Assembly: GCA_964591085.1 (NCBI GenBank)
Contig: CAZPXH010000003.1
Coordinates: 62,001 to 126,000, forward strand
DNA: 64,000 nt
Reading direction: 5' to 3'
Source: CAZPXH01 sp964591085
GTDB lineage: Bacteria > Spirochaetota > Spirochaetia > DSM-27196 > CAZPXH01
Shown: positions 8,299 to 16,493 of the stretch, in pieces
Layout: every line of letters starts with the position of its first letter
Position numbering within the stretch: position 1 is the stretch's first letter
The notes under the pieces: generated by a model
The model's input: the letters and a program-made list of their open reading frames with translations, nothing else
Told to the model about the DNA's origin: nothing
The model's database searches: none
Made by a program: the position numbers and the translations under genes

Positions 8299-8964
8299 CT
8301 ATCCTATGGCCCGGTAGTGAATCCGGTCAAAGACTTCATTCGGGTTGCTGATTACCTGCCGGGCACCCGCTGCGAGGAGCCCGGACACACTCCGGTAGCC
8401 CCAGGGCACCCCGACGGGCACAAACCCGGCGTTTACCGCGGTTTCCATGTCCACCTCGGAGTCTCCAACAAAGATCACCTCGGCGGGTTTGACCCCGCAG
8501 GCCTCACACAGAGCCGATGCCCGCGCAGGGTCCGGCTTGATGGGCCATGCGTCCGTTGTCCCGGCAACGGTGCAGAATCCGGCATCCGGAAGCAGACCTG
8601 CCACCACCGCCCGAGCAATTGACTCATCCTTGTTGGTCCACACCGCTCGCGCAATTCCCCTGCGGGAGAGATTGGTCAGCAGTTTCGGGATTCCCGGATA
8701 CGGCCGGGAAAGCGTCCAGGGATTCTCCCGATACCAGGCGCGCAGATCTGCTGCCACCCGCTGCACAAGGGGGTCAGGCTCGGTCAGTCCCATGGCGCGG
8801 GACACGGTGGTTGTGAGGCCCCACCCCACAAAATCCTGCACACGTCCGGGCTCAACGGGCCGCTGCCCGTTTTTGCCAAGGGCTGCGTTCAGTGCAAGCG
8901 CGATGTCTGGCAGCGTGTTGATGAGTGTTCCGTCCAGGTCAAAGAAGACCGCACGAATCGGCAT
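8299..8964 (-). CDS. gph: HAD-superfamily phosphatase, phosphoglycolate phosphatase-like
   Basis: 221 residues. HAD motif I is FDLDGTLINTLPDI, motif II is the VWTNKDES segment, the conserved Lys lies in KPDPARA, and motif IV is VGDSEVDMETA. An alpha-helical cap between motifs I and II fits subclass I (Gph/PGP-like). The likely substrate is 2-phosphoglycolate, produced for instance during repair of DNA 3' ends, but related HADs act on other sugar phosphates. It is the first gene of the operon with the phosphohexomutase and the exonuclease. Confidence 0.82.
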   Translation of the reverse strand: MPIRAVFFDLDGTLINTLPDIALALNAALGKNGQRPVEPGRVQDFVGWGLTTTVSRAMGLTEPDPLVQRVAADLRAWYRENPWTLSRPYPGIPKLLTNLSRRGIARAVWTNKDESIARAVVAGLLPDAGFCTVAGTTDAWPIKPDPARASALCEACGVKPAEVIFVGDSEVDMETAVNAGFVPVGVPWGYRSVSGLLAAGARQVISNPNEVFDRIHYRAIG

Positions 8965-8992
8965 GAAGCAAGCGTCCGTGCGCCTCCAAGAC

Positions 8993-9021
8993 TGGTCAAG
9001 TCACGGGGCGGCGTTTACACT
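8993..9021 (+). promoter_or_regulatory. promoter candidate for the RNA methyltransferase gene
   Basis: TGGTCA (8993-8998), a 17-nt spacer and TACACT (9016-9021) lie 9 nt before the GTG start at 9031. The TSS would fall within about 3 nt of the start codon. The -35 box matches 4 of 6 consensus positions. Confidence 0.4.
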
Positions 9022-9030
9022 CCGGCGCCC

Positions 9031-9822
9031 GTGACAAGTCCCGCAGCCCGCAAGGGTTCCCGCGCATTCAACGAACACTACGCCGCCATCTACGGTTCCC
9101 GCTGGCCCGCACTCCGGGAGGCACTTCTCAGGGACCGGGATCCGGTGGGAGTTGAGGCAGGCCTGGAGCGGCCCTACTACCTGGATGCAGCGAGTCTGCT
9201 GGTTGCAGATCTCCTTGGTGCGAGCCCCGGAGAAGAGGTGCTGGACATGTGCGCCGCCCCCGGTGGGAAGAGTCTCATCCTTGCCCTCAAGCTCGCAGAC
9301 CAGGGCCGGCTCACGGCAAACGAACGCAGCCGCGCCAGGCGCGAAAGGCTGCACCGGGTCCTCCGGGAACACCTGGGAGGGGAGCGCGCGGACCGAATTC
9401 GGATTACCGGTCACGACGCCACGCGGTGGGGCCTGCACGAGCAGGACGCATACGACAGAATTCTCCTGGACGCACCCTGCTCCAGCGAGCGCCACCTGCT
9501 TGCCCACCCGGAACTCCTTTGCGAGTGGAGCCGGACCAGAAGCGGCCGGCTGGCAACTCAGCAGGCTGCAATGCTGTTCTCGGCCCTGGAGGCGGTGAAG
9601 CGAGGAGGTATCATTCTCTACTCAACGTGCAGTATCAGCCCCGCAGAGAACGAAGGCGTGGTGCGGAAGGTGCTGGACCGCAGGCCGGGTCGCCTGGAGG
9701 AACTGGATCTGAGTTTTGGCTTTCCCGCTCTGGAACGCGTGGGCCCGGGCTTCCGGATTCTGCCTGACAGCGCACAGGGTGCGGGGCCCATGTACTTCAG
9801 CCTGCTCATTCGCCGGAGCTGA
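9031..9822 (+). CDS. NOL1/NOP2/Sun (RsmB/RsmF-type) RNA m5C methyltransferase
   Basis: 263 residues from GTG 9031. The SAM-binding motif is DMCAAPGGKS, the motif IV cysteine is in DAPCSSERH, and the catalytic motif VI cysteine is in STCSISPAEN. These are the two cysteines of this RNA cytosine-5 methyltransferase family. The protein lacks both the NusB-like N-terminal domain of RsmB and the C-terminal PUA-type extension of RsmF, so it resembles compact NSUN4-like enzymes. The exact rRNA or tRNA target cannot be told from sequence. It is followed after 9 nt by the helicase gene. Confidence 0.88.
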   Translation: MTSPAARKGSRAFNEHYAAIYGSRWPALREALLRDRDPVGVEAGLERPYYLDAASLLVADLLGASPGEEVLDMCAAPGGKSLILALKLADQGRLTANERSRARRERLHRVLREHLGGERADRIRITGHDATRWGLHEQDAYDRILLDAPCSSERHLLAHPELLCEWSRTRSGRLATQQAAMLFSALEAVKRGGIILYSTCSISPAENEGVVRKVLDRRPGRLEELDLSFGFPALERVGPGFRILPDSAQGAGPMYFSLLIRRS

Positions 9823-9831
9823 GCGGGTCCA

Positions 9832-11835
9832 ATGTCTGAACTGATACTCAACCCGGAACAGCAACGTGCAGTCACTACCACCGAAGGGCCCGTTCTCATC
9901 ATTGCCGGTGCCGGAAGCGGGAAGACCCGGGTGATCACCCAGCGTATCCTTCAACTGCTCCGGCAAGCGGTACCCCAGAAGGCAATCCTCGCCCTCACCT
10001 TCACCAACAAGGCCGCGAAAGAGATGACCGAGCGCGTCAGCGAGGGCCTTTCACGCAAAGCCCGAGATCTGCAGACCAGCACTTTCCACGCATTCGGGGC
10101 GCGGCTCCTGCGCGAGCACGCCACGCGGCTTGGATACCGGAGCAACTTCTCCATTTATGACATGCACGATCAGGGGAGAGTGCTGCGGGAAACCGCGCGA
10201 GAGATGAGCTTTGACCTGTCCGCAGACAGCGTCAGCGGGATCCTTGACCGATTCTCCCGGATGTACACCGGAAGAACCGCACCAGGAGACGAGCCGGGCC
10301 GCCTGATCGCCCTGCACGAGCACTTCAGAGATCACCTGAGGGTGTACAATGCTGTAACCTTTGATGACCTCATTGTCCTACCGGCCCGCCTCCTTGGAGA
10401 ACACGGGGACCTTCGGGAAGAGCTGCAGGAACGCTTCCGCTACGTGATGGTTGACGAATTCCAGGACACAAGCCGCGGTCAGTACGAGCTCCTGCGCCTG
10501 CTGGTAGGGCCACACAGAAACATTGCCTGTGTGGGAGATGACGATCAGAGCATCTACAGCTGGCGCGGGGCCAGCGTGGAGAACATAGCGGCGTTTGAGC
10601 GGGACTACCCGGACCGGGCGCTGATCACCCTGGAACAGAACTACCGCTCCCGACAGCACATCCTTTCCGCGGCGAATCGGGTAATTGCCAACAACAGCGC
10701 CCGGAAGCCCAAGGTCCTCCGAGGACGCGGGGATTCAGATACCCGGCTGGTACTGCTGAGCGCGGAAACCGACCGGGATGAGGCGCGGCAGATTGTTGAG
10801 CTTGCTCGTGACATTGCCGCTCGGGAAGGGATCCGGTTTGACGACATGGCTATCCTTCTCAGGACAAACGCCATTGCCCGGCGCTTTGAAGAAGCCCTCC
10901 TGGAGCACAACCTCCCCTACACCATCAGCGGCGGAAGCAGCTTCTTTGACCGGCCGGAGGTCCGCGACTGCAGCTCCTGGCTGCGGGTCCTCGCCAACCC
11001 CGATGACGACGTTGCCTATCTGCGGATCATCAACACCCCTCGCCGAGGCGTGGGCAAGCGGAGCCTGGAGCTGATTGGCGGCTGGACAACGGCGCGCGGA
11101 TCCTCCATTCACGGCGCGCTTGCGGAAATGCTGGGAATGCCCGATGGGGCCGGTCTGCCTCGGCAGAGCCAGCAGAGCCTGAGTGAGCTCACGGAGGTCC
11201 TGGACAGCTACCGCGGCCGTGTTCGCAAGGGCCGGGGGATGGCGGAGCAGTTTTCGGCGCTGCTCGCGGACCTCGGCTACGAAACCTGGGTTCGCGAAGA
11301 GTTTGTGGATCGACCGGAGATAGCTGAGTGGCGAATGAAGAACGTGAAGACCTTCATCCGAATCCTTCGTGAGTACGCAAGCGACCAGGACAACCCGGAC
11401 CCGGACATCTTTGGGTTCCTCAATCGAATCACCCTCAGTTCACGGGAGACCGCAGAAGCCAAGGGCGGTGCAATCAACCTCATGACCATTCACTCGTCCA
11501 AGGGCCTGGAGTTCCGTGTCGTCTTCATTGCCGGGGTTGAGGAAGACATCATCCCGCACGCCCGCTCAATTGCGGAGAGCTCCCTGGAACCAGAGGCCGC
11601 GCTGGAAGAGGAACGGCGGCTGTTTTACGTAGCCGTGACCCGGGCGAGGGAACAGCTCTACCTGTCATCCGCGCGGCTGCGGAGCATGCTCAGGGATACG
11701 CGAGAAATGGTTCCGTCACGCTTCCTTGCGGAGATCGGCGAAGATCTGCTGGAGGCACGCGAGGAACAGCCCGTGCTTGAACAGCAGGCAGAGGACTACT
11801 TCGGCGCAATCCGGCGGCGCATCGGCGGCGAGTAA
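9832..11835 (+). CDS. uvrD: UvrD/Rep/PcrA-type superfamily 1A DNA helicase
   Basis: 667 residues. SF1 motifs appear in order: Q-motif region LNPEQQRAV, Walker A GAGSGKT, motif Ia LTFTNKAAKEM, motif II VDEFQDTS, motif III GDDDQSIYSWRGA, motif IV EQNYRS, motif V TIHSSKGLEF and motif VI VAVTRARE. It should be an ATP-driven 3'-5' DNA helicase for nucleotide excision or mismatch repair, or for removing proteins from DNA. It is shorter than E. coli UvrD (720), mainly at the C-terminus, and ends after motif VI with a short acidic tail. It is cotranscribed with the methyltransferase. Confidence 0.95.
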   Translation: MSELILNPEQQRAVTTTEGPVLIIAGAGSGKTRVITQRILQLLRQAVPQKAILALTFTNKAAKEMTERVSEGLSRKARDLQTSTFHAFGARLLREHATRLGYRSNFSIYDMHDQGRVLRETAREMSFDLSADSVSGILDRFSRMYTGRTAPGDEPGRLIALHEHFRDHLRVYNAVTFDDLIVLPARLLGEHGDLREELQERFRYVMVDEFQDTSRGQYELLRLLVGPHRNIACVGDDDQSIYSWRGASVENIAAFERDYPDRALITLEQNYRSRQHILSAANRVIANNSARKPKVLRGRGDSDTRLVLLSAETDRDEARQIVELARDIAAREGIRFDDMAILLRTNAIARRFEEALLEHNLPYTISGGSSFFDRPEVRDCSSWLRVLANPDDDVAYLRIINTPRRGVGKRSLELIGGWTTARGSSIHGALAEMLGMPDGAGLPRQSQQSLSELTEVLDSYRGRVRKGRGMAEQFSALLADLGYETWVREEFVDRPEIAEWRMKNVKTFIRILREYASDQDNPDPDIFGFLNRITLSSRETAEAKGGAINLMTIHSSKGLEFRVVFIAGVEEDIIPHARSIAESSLEPEAALEEERRLFYVAVTRAREQLYLSSARLRSMLRDTREMVPSRFLAEIGEDLLEAREEQPVLEQQAEDYFGAIRRRIGGE

Positions 11836-11915
11836 CCGAGGCTCAGAGAACCGTTCCGGCTGGGTGTTCCGTGAGACGGACGCGCGCGCTGAAACCCAAA
11901 CTGCAGGCATCCAAA

Positions 11916-11967
11916 TGCATGCAGAACGCGCTGTCTGCATGCACATCAGTGCAGGCACTATGCCTGC
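11916..11967. terminator. two hairpins between helicase and GGDEF genes
   Basis: TGCATGCAGA (11916-11925) pairs perfectly with TCTGCATGCA (11934-11943) around an 8-nt loop. A second hairpin, GCAGGCA-CTA-TGCCTGC (11951-11967), overlaps the last codons of the GGDEF gene. They sit between convergent genes and probably act as bidirectional terminators, although neither is followed by a long U-run. Confidence 0.5.
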
Positions 11968-13468
11968 TCTACGCGGTTGCGACCTGCCCTCTTTGCGCGG
12001 TAGAGCGCGGCGTCTGCCCTTCCAACAACCGCTTCTCCGCTCTCGTCTGAGTCCCAGGCGGAAACACCAATGCTGGCTGTGATGGCAAGTCCGGGACCCG
12101 CGGGGCGCCCCGCAATAGCTGAGCGGATCTCTTCCGCCACGATCATTGCACCGGCGGACTCGGTACGGGGAAGGATGACCATGAACTCCTCTCCGCCCCA
12201 GCGCCCGAGGCGATCGGTCTCGCGCAGCCGAGACCCAATGCACTCAGCGATCTCACGGAGCACGACGTCCCCAACCAGGTGGCCATGGGTATCATTGACG
12301 GACTTGAAGTGATCTATGTCCAGGATCAGCACGGCGAAAGTGTCGCCGTAGCGCTCAGCCCTGATCTCTTCTGCCCGAAGGGAGTCCTCCAGGGCGTGAC
12401 GGTTGGCAATCCCGGTAAGTCGGTCCGTCACCGAAAGCTGTTCCACCAGCTTGCGTGAGCTAATGTCTTTCCGCACGGCAATATAGCCAAGCACTTCACC
12501 CTGGGAGCCGAGTCGCGGACTGATGTCCGCCTCCACCCAGTAGGTTTCTCCGTTCTTGCGCCGGTTGGGGAACTCACCGTGCCAGGTTCCGCCTCGGCTT
12601 CCCGGATGGCAACCGATTGCCGAATAGACCGATCCACAAGCCATAGGATGGCGGCGTACACGAGCACGGCAGCGATGCCGATGGGTAGTTCCAGGCCGCT
12701 CCCCCGCTGCCACAACGCTGATGGTACCCCGGTGATTTGCCAATCAAGGCCCAGTATCTGCAGAAGCTGGGGTTCCAGCGGCCCATCCGTGAAGAGGGCC
12801 TGATCGCCAGAAATTGGCTCTGGTGGAAGGTCTGGTCTCAGCCTGCGGAGCGCAATGTCCACCTCCAGTTCCCGAGCCCTTGCGTCCAACTGGTCAAGGA
12901 TGATGTCAAAGTCCAGCACTGAAGACACGAGACCCCAGAACCGGGACCCGGTACTTCCGTCAACGTACACCGGCAGCCGCGCGACGATTCCCTGGCCACC
13001 CTGAATGAGGTTGATCGGCCCATCCAGAACCATGGCACCGCTATCCCGTGCCAGTAGCACCCGAGGCAACTGATCCGGCAGATCAAGGTAGCTCACGCCC
13101 AGAAGCTCCTGGTTGCCGACCCGCGGATACACATCCCGAACCCGAAGATCCGGTGCAATGGCAAAGTTACGTAACTCATTGTCCTGCAGAAACATGTTGC
13201 GCGCGAACTCCTGGAACTCAGCATTGGACAACTCAGGGTTCACCTGTACGTATGTCCCGAGCCCCCGGAGCAGCAGCAGGTTGCTGAGCACCGAGTTCTC
13301 CAGATTTACGCGCAGCAAACCAACCTTGCTTGCTACCCGAGCCAACTCCTCTGACTGTGCGCGCGTCAGCGCGACACGGTTGATCAGCCACGCTTGCCCA
13401 CCGGTCACCAATCCAAGCACAAGTGCCCACAGCAGGAGGCGCCTACCGTGCCGATGTGTCTCCGCCAC
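11958..13468 (-). pseudogene. CHASE-PAS-GGDEF diguanylate cyclase, disrupted by internal deletion and frameshift
   Basis: The frame from GTG 13466-13468 encodes an N-terminal membrane helix, a periplasmic CHASE-type sensor domain (about residues 35-240) and a second membrane helix near 255-275. It becomes meaningless after VAIREAEA. A different minus-strand frame, read from about 12600 down to 11958, holds the last half of a PAS domain (GTWHGEFPNRRKNGETYW), a PAC segment and a complete GGDEF domain. That domain has DIDHFK, the RETD inhibitory site and GGEEF at the correct 5-residue spacing. About 60 residues of the PAS N-terminus are missing at the junction. The full protein would have made cyclic di-GMP in response to a periplasmic ligand. 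Confidence 0.8.
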
Positions 13469-13673
13469 TCACCGGCGTCGAGGCAGCCAGGACTGCACAA
13501 TCGCCACTCGAGTCGCTTCCAAAGACCGCGACTGGCGCAACTGTATTTCCTGGTAGACACCCTCAACCATCGAACAAACCTTTGCGCCAATTTTAGCAGC
13601 CGGGTTTGTCTTTCAGTATACATGCTAACCCACGATACCATGAACAATCACACCTAACATGGTCGAGCTAGTA

Positions 13674-13689
13674 GTATAACTAGTTATAC
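13674..13689. promoter_or_regulatory. perfect 16-bp palindrome, possible operator
   Basis: GTATAACT followed by its exact reverse complement AGTTATAC. Its length and symmetry suit a homodimeric transcription factor. It lies about 205 nt upstream of the cyclase start (minus strand) and 25 nt upstream of the tRNA-Leu -35 candidate. No neighbouring regulator gene is present. Confidence 0.45.
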
Positions 13690-13713
13690 ACTTGGCCTGC
13701 GTTCGGCCACCGC

Positions 13714-13742
13714 TTGTGTCAGAGGGCAGAGCAGGGGACAAT
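13714..13742 (+). promoter_or_regulatory. promoter candidate for tRNA-Leu
   Basis: TTGTGT (13714-13719), a 17-nt spacer and GACAAT (13737-13742) place the predicted start within 1-2 nt of the mature tRNA 5' end at 13751. Confidence 0.4.
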
Positions 13743-13750
13743 GGATCAGC

Positions 13751-13832
13751 GCCTCAGTGGTGGAACTGGTAGACACAGGGGACTTAAAATCCCCCGGCTT
13801 GCGCCGTGCCGGTTCAAGTCCGGCCTGAGGCA
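13751..13832 (+). tRNA. tRNA-Leu (anticodon UAA)
   Basis: 82 nt. Acceptor arms GCCTCAG/CTGAGGC pair fully with discriminator A. The anticodon stem GGGGA/TCCCC holds the loop CTTAAAA with anticodon TAA. A class II variable arm (CGGCTTGCGCCG) and a T-loop GTTCAAGTC are present. CCA is not encoded. The following 208 nt (13833-14040) contain no recognised feature. Confidence 0.95.
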
Positions 13833-14040
13833 GCGACGAGACCAGGCAAGGAAGCAGAACCACCGCCCGTGCCAACACCAGACTACGAACGGGCGTTCTC
13901 TGCTCACCCGGTGGCAGCGTGTTGTTGATACCAATTCTACACTCTGTTGCCTGCTCATCAGCAGCATGAGCTTTCTGTATACTTTCACCGCCGTGGCGGA
14001 TTGCTTTGCCCACAATCCCGGATAACGCAGGGCCGGAGCC

Positions 14041-14733
14041 GTGACCTATGCCGCAGATGTCTACTGTGGCCGAGACGGACGGCCGCTCAGACATATCTAT
14101 GGCCTCAACAACCGGCGGGATTCTCTGGATCGTGCGGTCCGCAGCCTGGTAAATGCGGTTTCGCGTGCGGTTTCATGTGCCACATCGTACCGAGACCTGG
14201 AAGAATGCCTGCAGGCAGCTCGTTTCCAGACCCGCGAGGACGCGCCGACAGGTCTCCGCAACCGACATGCGCTGGACGGGAATTTCCTGGATCCGTCCGG
14301 GATTGGGGGAGCGGGCGAGCGGTTCCTTGTCTTTGCAACTCTGCACGGAATGGAATCAATCAACGACACCCGCGGTCACGATGCGGGAGACCAGTTGCCG
14401 GATCACGTTGCGCAACTGCTGGACAGCGGCAGCAGGGGGTGGGAGCGTGTCTATCGGCTTGGCGGTGATGAGTTTGTACTTCTGTTCCGCTCTGAGTTAA
14501 CGGGGAGGAACTCTCCCGAGCATTCAGACCCGGAAAGGCAGGCGAGAGCTTGCTTTACCGGATTGGTTGAGCAGCTGAACACGGAGGGCTTTTCCGGTGT
14601 AAGCGTAAGTGTATGGATCGCTGCCGCAAGCGAGTCCCCCGGCAATCTCGTGGAAGCACTGCCTCTTGCAGATCAGCCCATGTATGAGAATATGGCCCGA
14701 AAAGTGCATGGCCCGGACGGAGATCAGGAATGA
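14041..14733 (+). CDS. GGDEF-domain protein with altered metal-binding motif
   Basis: 230 residues from GTG 14041; an in-frame stop at 14023-14025 limits the start. A short helical N-terminal part precedes a GGDEF domain. The signature loop RLGGDEF is intact. The segment that normally reads DxDxFKxxND is instead TLHGMESIND, so the first metal-binding Asp and the Lys are lost, and the C-terminal ADxAMYxAK region is also divergent. Family knowledge says the missing Asp is needed for diguanylate cyclase activity. The protein may be a catalytically dead GGDEF receptor or a decaying gene. Its stop overlaps the next ATG (ATGA). Confidence 0.7.
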   Translation: MTYAADVYCGRDGRPLRHIYGLNNRRDSLDRAVRSLVNAVSRAVSCATSYRDLEECLQAARFQTREDAPTGLRNRHALDGNFLDPSGIGGAGERFLVFATLHGMESINDTRGHDAGDQLPDHVAQLLDSGSRGWERVYRLGGDEFVLLFRSELTGRNSPEHSDPERQARACFTGLVEQLNTEGFSGVSVSVWIAAASESPGNLVEALPLADQPMYENMARKVHGPDGDQE

Positions 14734-15449
14734 TTGGTCGAAGGTCATCCGGAGACGGTTCAGGCCCTGGCTCCACGTCGGTCCCGGAATCCGGGGCTGC
14801 CATTTCCGTTTTTGACTTTGACGGAACACTTCGGTCTGGCGACACCCTCAGTGACTTTGTGCGTTGGTACTGGCGGCATCACAGGCCGCAGGATCGGGAG
14901 GAGCGGGCGCGGAGACGCCGGACTCTGACTGGTGCGCTGGTATACCTGAGCGGGATGGGTGATCCAGGCAACGCAAAAAACTCAGCCCTCGCAAGCCTTC
15001 CGTCAGAGGCTGGAGGAAAGGTAGGAAACTTCTGGGCAGAAGACCACAGGCGATGGCATCCGGAAGCACTTGCTCTTCTGGAGCGGGAACTGCTTTCCGG
15101 CCGGCGAGTCCTCCTTGCATCCGCGTCCCCGGATATGTTGCTTGCTCCCCTGCTGGATGGATCCGCTGTTCCACCTGCCACCTCCGGGTGGCGTTTTGGT
15201 GGGATGGGGATCGAACTGGTGGCGAGCAGAACCTCCCGCACGACTGATGACTACCTGTCGTTGCTGGGCAAGAACTGCCGGGACAGAGAGAAGCTGCGCC
15301 GCGTCCTGGAACACCTGAAGCTCTCTGAAGAAGCAGGCGTGTTCGGCCTTGTGGCCAGCGACTCTGCAGCAGACGCTCCGTTGCTGGCGCTCGCAACCCG
15401 GCGGGTTCGGGTGACGGGACAAGGCGCGCTCACCGAGTGGCCGGCGTAA
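14730..15449 (+). CDS. HAD-IB family hydrolase, SerB-like
   Basis: 239 residues, starting in an ATGA overlap with the GGDEF gene. HAD motif I is FDFDGTLRSGDT, motif II is LLASASPDM, and the C-terminal acidic motif is VASDSAADAPLL. The SASP type of motif II places it in subfamily IB, which contains phosphoserine and lysophosphatidic or phospholipid head-group phosphatases. The substrate is unknown. The first 22 residues before the domain are polar and probably disordered. Confidence 0.8.
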   Translation: MIGRRSSGDGSGPGSTSVPESGAAISVFDFDGTLRSGDTLSDFVRWYWRHHRPQDREERARRRRTLTGALVYLSGMGDPGNAKNSALASLPSEAGGKVGNFWAEDHRRWHPEALALLERELLSGRRVLLASASPDMLLAPLLDGSAVPPATSGWRFGGMGIELVASRTSRTTDDYLSLLGKNCRDREKLRRVLEHLKLSEEAGVFGLVASDSAADAPLLALATRRVRVTGQGALTEWPA

Positions 15450-15515
15450 CGCCCGCAATCGTTTTCTAACACGCAGTCCGTAGGATACCCGCGAATTTAC
15501 CTAAGGAGGTTGAAC

Positions 15516-16409
15516 ATGAAGCGGATTTCTTTCGCGATTGTTCTCGTTCTCGTTGCCGCTACCGCGTTTGCCGGTGGAAGTAGCGAGGCTGAGCTGGGGA
15601 CGGAGGAGAACCCGATCATCTGGGCTCTTGTTCCGTCTGGTGAAACTTCGGAAGTCCTGGCGGGGGCCGAGGATGTCGTTGCGCTGCTGGAAGCCGAAAC
15701 CGGACTGGTTTTTGAGACCTTTGTTGCCACCAGCTACACCGGTGTCATCGAGGCTATGGCCAGCGATCCCCCCGGAGCGTACATGGCGGCCATGAACACC
15801 TTCAGCGCAATCCTCGCTTCCGAGCGTGGCGTTGCCGAGGTGGCCCTGATTGCCGTGCGCCGCGGCTCCCCGAGCTACGGCGGACAGTTTGTTGTTGCCG
15901 CTGACGCGGGAGTTGAAAGCCTTGCCGATCTGGCTGGCCAGACCTTTGCCCGCCCTGATCCCTTCAGCACCAGTGGCTGGATTGTGCCCAGCATTGTCCT
16001 GGCCGCCGCAGGCGTGAATGTTGACGAGCTGACGGTTCTGGATGCCGGCGGACACCCCGGTGTTATCACCGCTGTGTACGAAGGATCGGCCGTTGCCGGG
16101 TCCAGCTATGTGGATGCCCGCGAGGCCGTTGCTGACACCTTCTCGGATGTCAACGATCAGGTTCTGGTGCTGGAAGAGTACGGACCGATCCCGAACGACG
16201 GAATCCAGTTCAGCCCCGCAATGCCAGCTGACATGCGCGACAGCATCGTGGATGCCTTTCTGACCATTGCCGCTACGGATGCTGGTCGGGATGCGCTGGT
16301 GTCCGTCTACAGCTGGGACGCCCTCATTGAGGCCGACGATTCCTTCTATGATCCCTTCCGCCAGGTCCTTGAGGCTTCCGGACTGGATCTGAGTCAGTTC
16401 GTCGACTAA
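15516..16409 (+). CDS. phnD: PhnD-type phosphonate/phosphate ABC transporter substrate-binding protein
   Basis: 297 residues from ATG 15516, chosen because a perfect AAGGAGG stands 6 nt upstream. The in-frame TTG at 15510 overlaps that sequence. A signal peptide ends at AFAGG. There is no lipobox cysteine, so the protein is predicted soluble in the periplasm. The mature part is a PhnD/type 2 periplasmic-binding domain, with the typical G.ETSEV start, YTGVIEAM, the Ser-rich ligand loop RPDPFSTSGWIVPS, and SYVDAREA near the end. It would deliver phosphonate, phosphite or a related oxyanion to PhnE/PhnC. No C-P lyase genes are nearby, so the true ligand is open. Confidence 0.88.
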   Translation: MKRISFAIVLVLVAATAFAGGSSEAELGTEENPIIWALVPSGETSEVLAGAEDVVALLEAETGLVFETFVATSYTGVIEAMASDPPGAYMAAMNTFSAILASERGVAEVALIAVRRGSPSYGGQFVVAADAGVESLADLAGQTFARPDPFSTSGWIVPSIVLAAAGVNVDELTVLDAGGHPGVITAVYEGSAVAGSSYVDAREAVADTFSDVNDQVLVLEEYGPIPNDGIQFSPAMPADMRDSIVDAFLTIAATDAGRDALVSVYSWDALIEADDSFYDPFRQVLEASGLDLSQFVD

Positions 16410-16442
16410 GGATCCAAAGCGATTCAACATGAACTCGCAGAT

Positions 16443-16469
16443 CGGGAGTCCCCTGGTGGGGGACTCCCG
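16443..16469 (+). terminator. attenuating terminator between phnD and phnC
   Basis: CGGGAGTCCCC (16443-16453) pairs perfectly with GGGGACTCCCG (16459-16469) around a 5-nt loop, followed by TTCTTTGTTCC. A stem-loop at this place is commonly used to make more binding protein than ATPase and permease from one transcript. Confidence 0.75.
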
Positions 16470-16493
16470 TTCTTTGTTCCCGAAAGGTAGCAG

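Larger units (their letters stand above)
13469..13750. other. AT-richer intergenic region with a 16-bp palindrome
   Basis: This 282-nt gap separates the broken cyclase gene from tRNA-Leu. It is clearly AT-richer than its surroundings between about 13590 and 13690. It contains the perfect palindrome GTATAACTAGTTATAC (13674-13689) and a tRNA promoter candidate at 13714-13742. No reading frame here looks like a gene. Confidence 0.5.

Noticed and set aside
12560..12640. Programmed ribosomal frameshift in the CHASE-PAS-GGDEF gene
   Set aside because: No slippery heptamer is seen at the join and about 60 residues of the PAS domain are missing, so a deletion explains it better.
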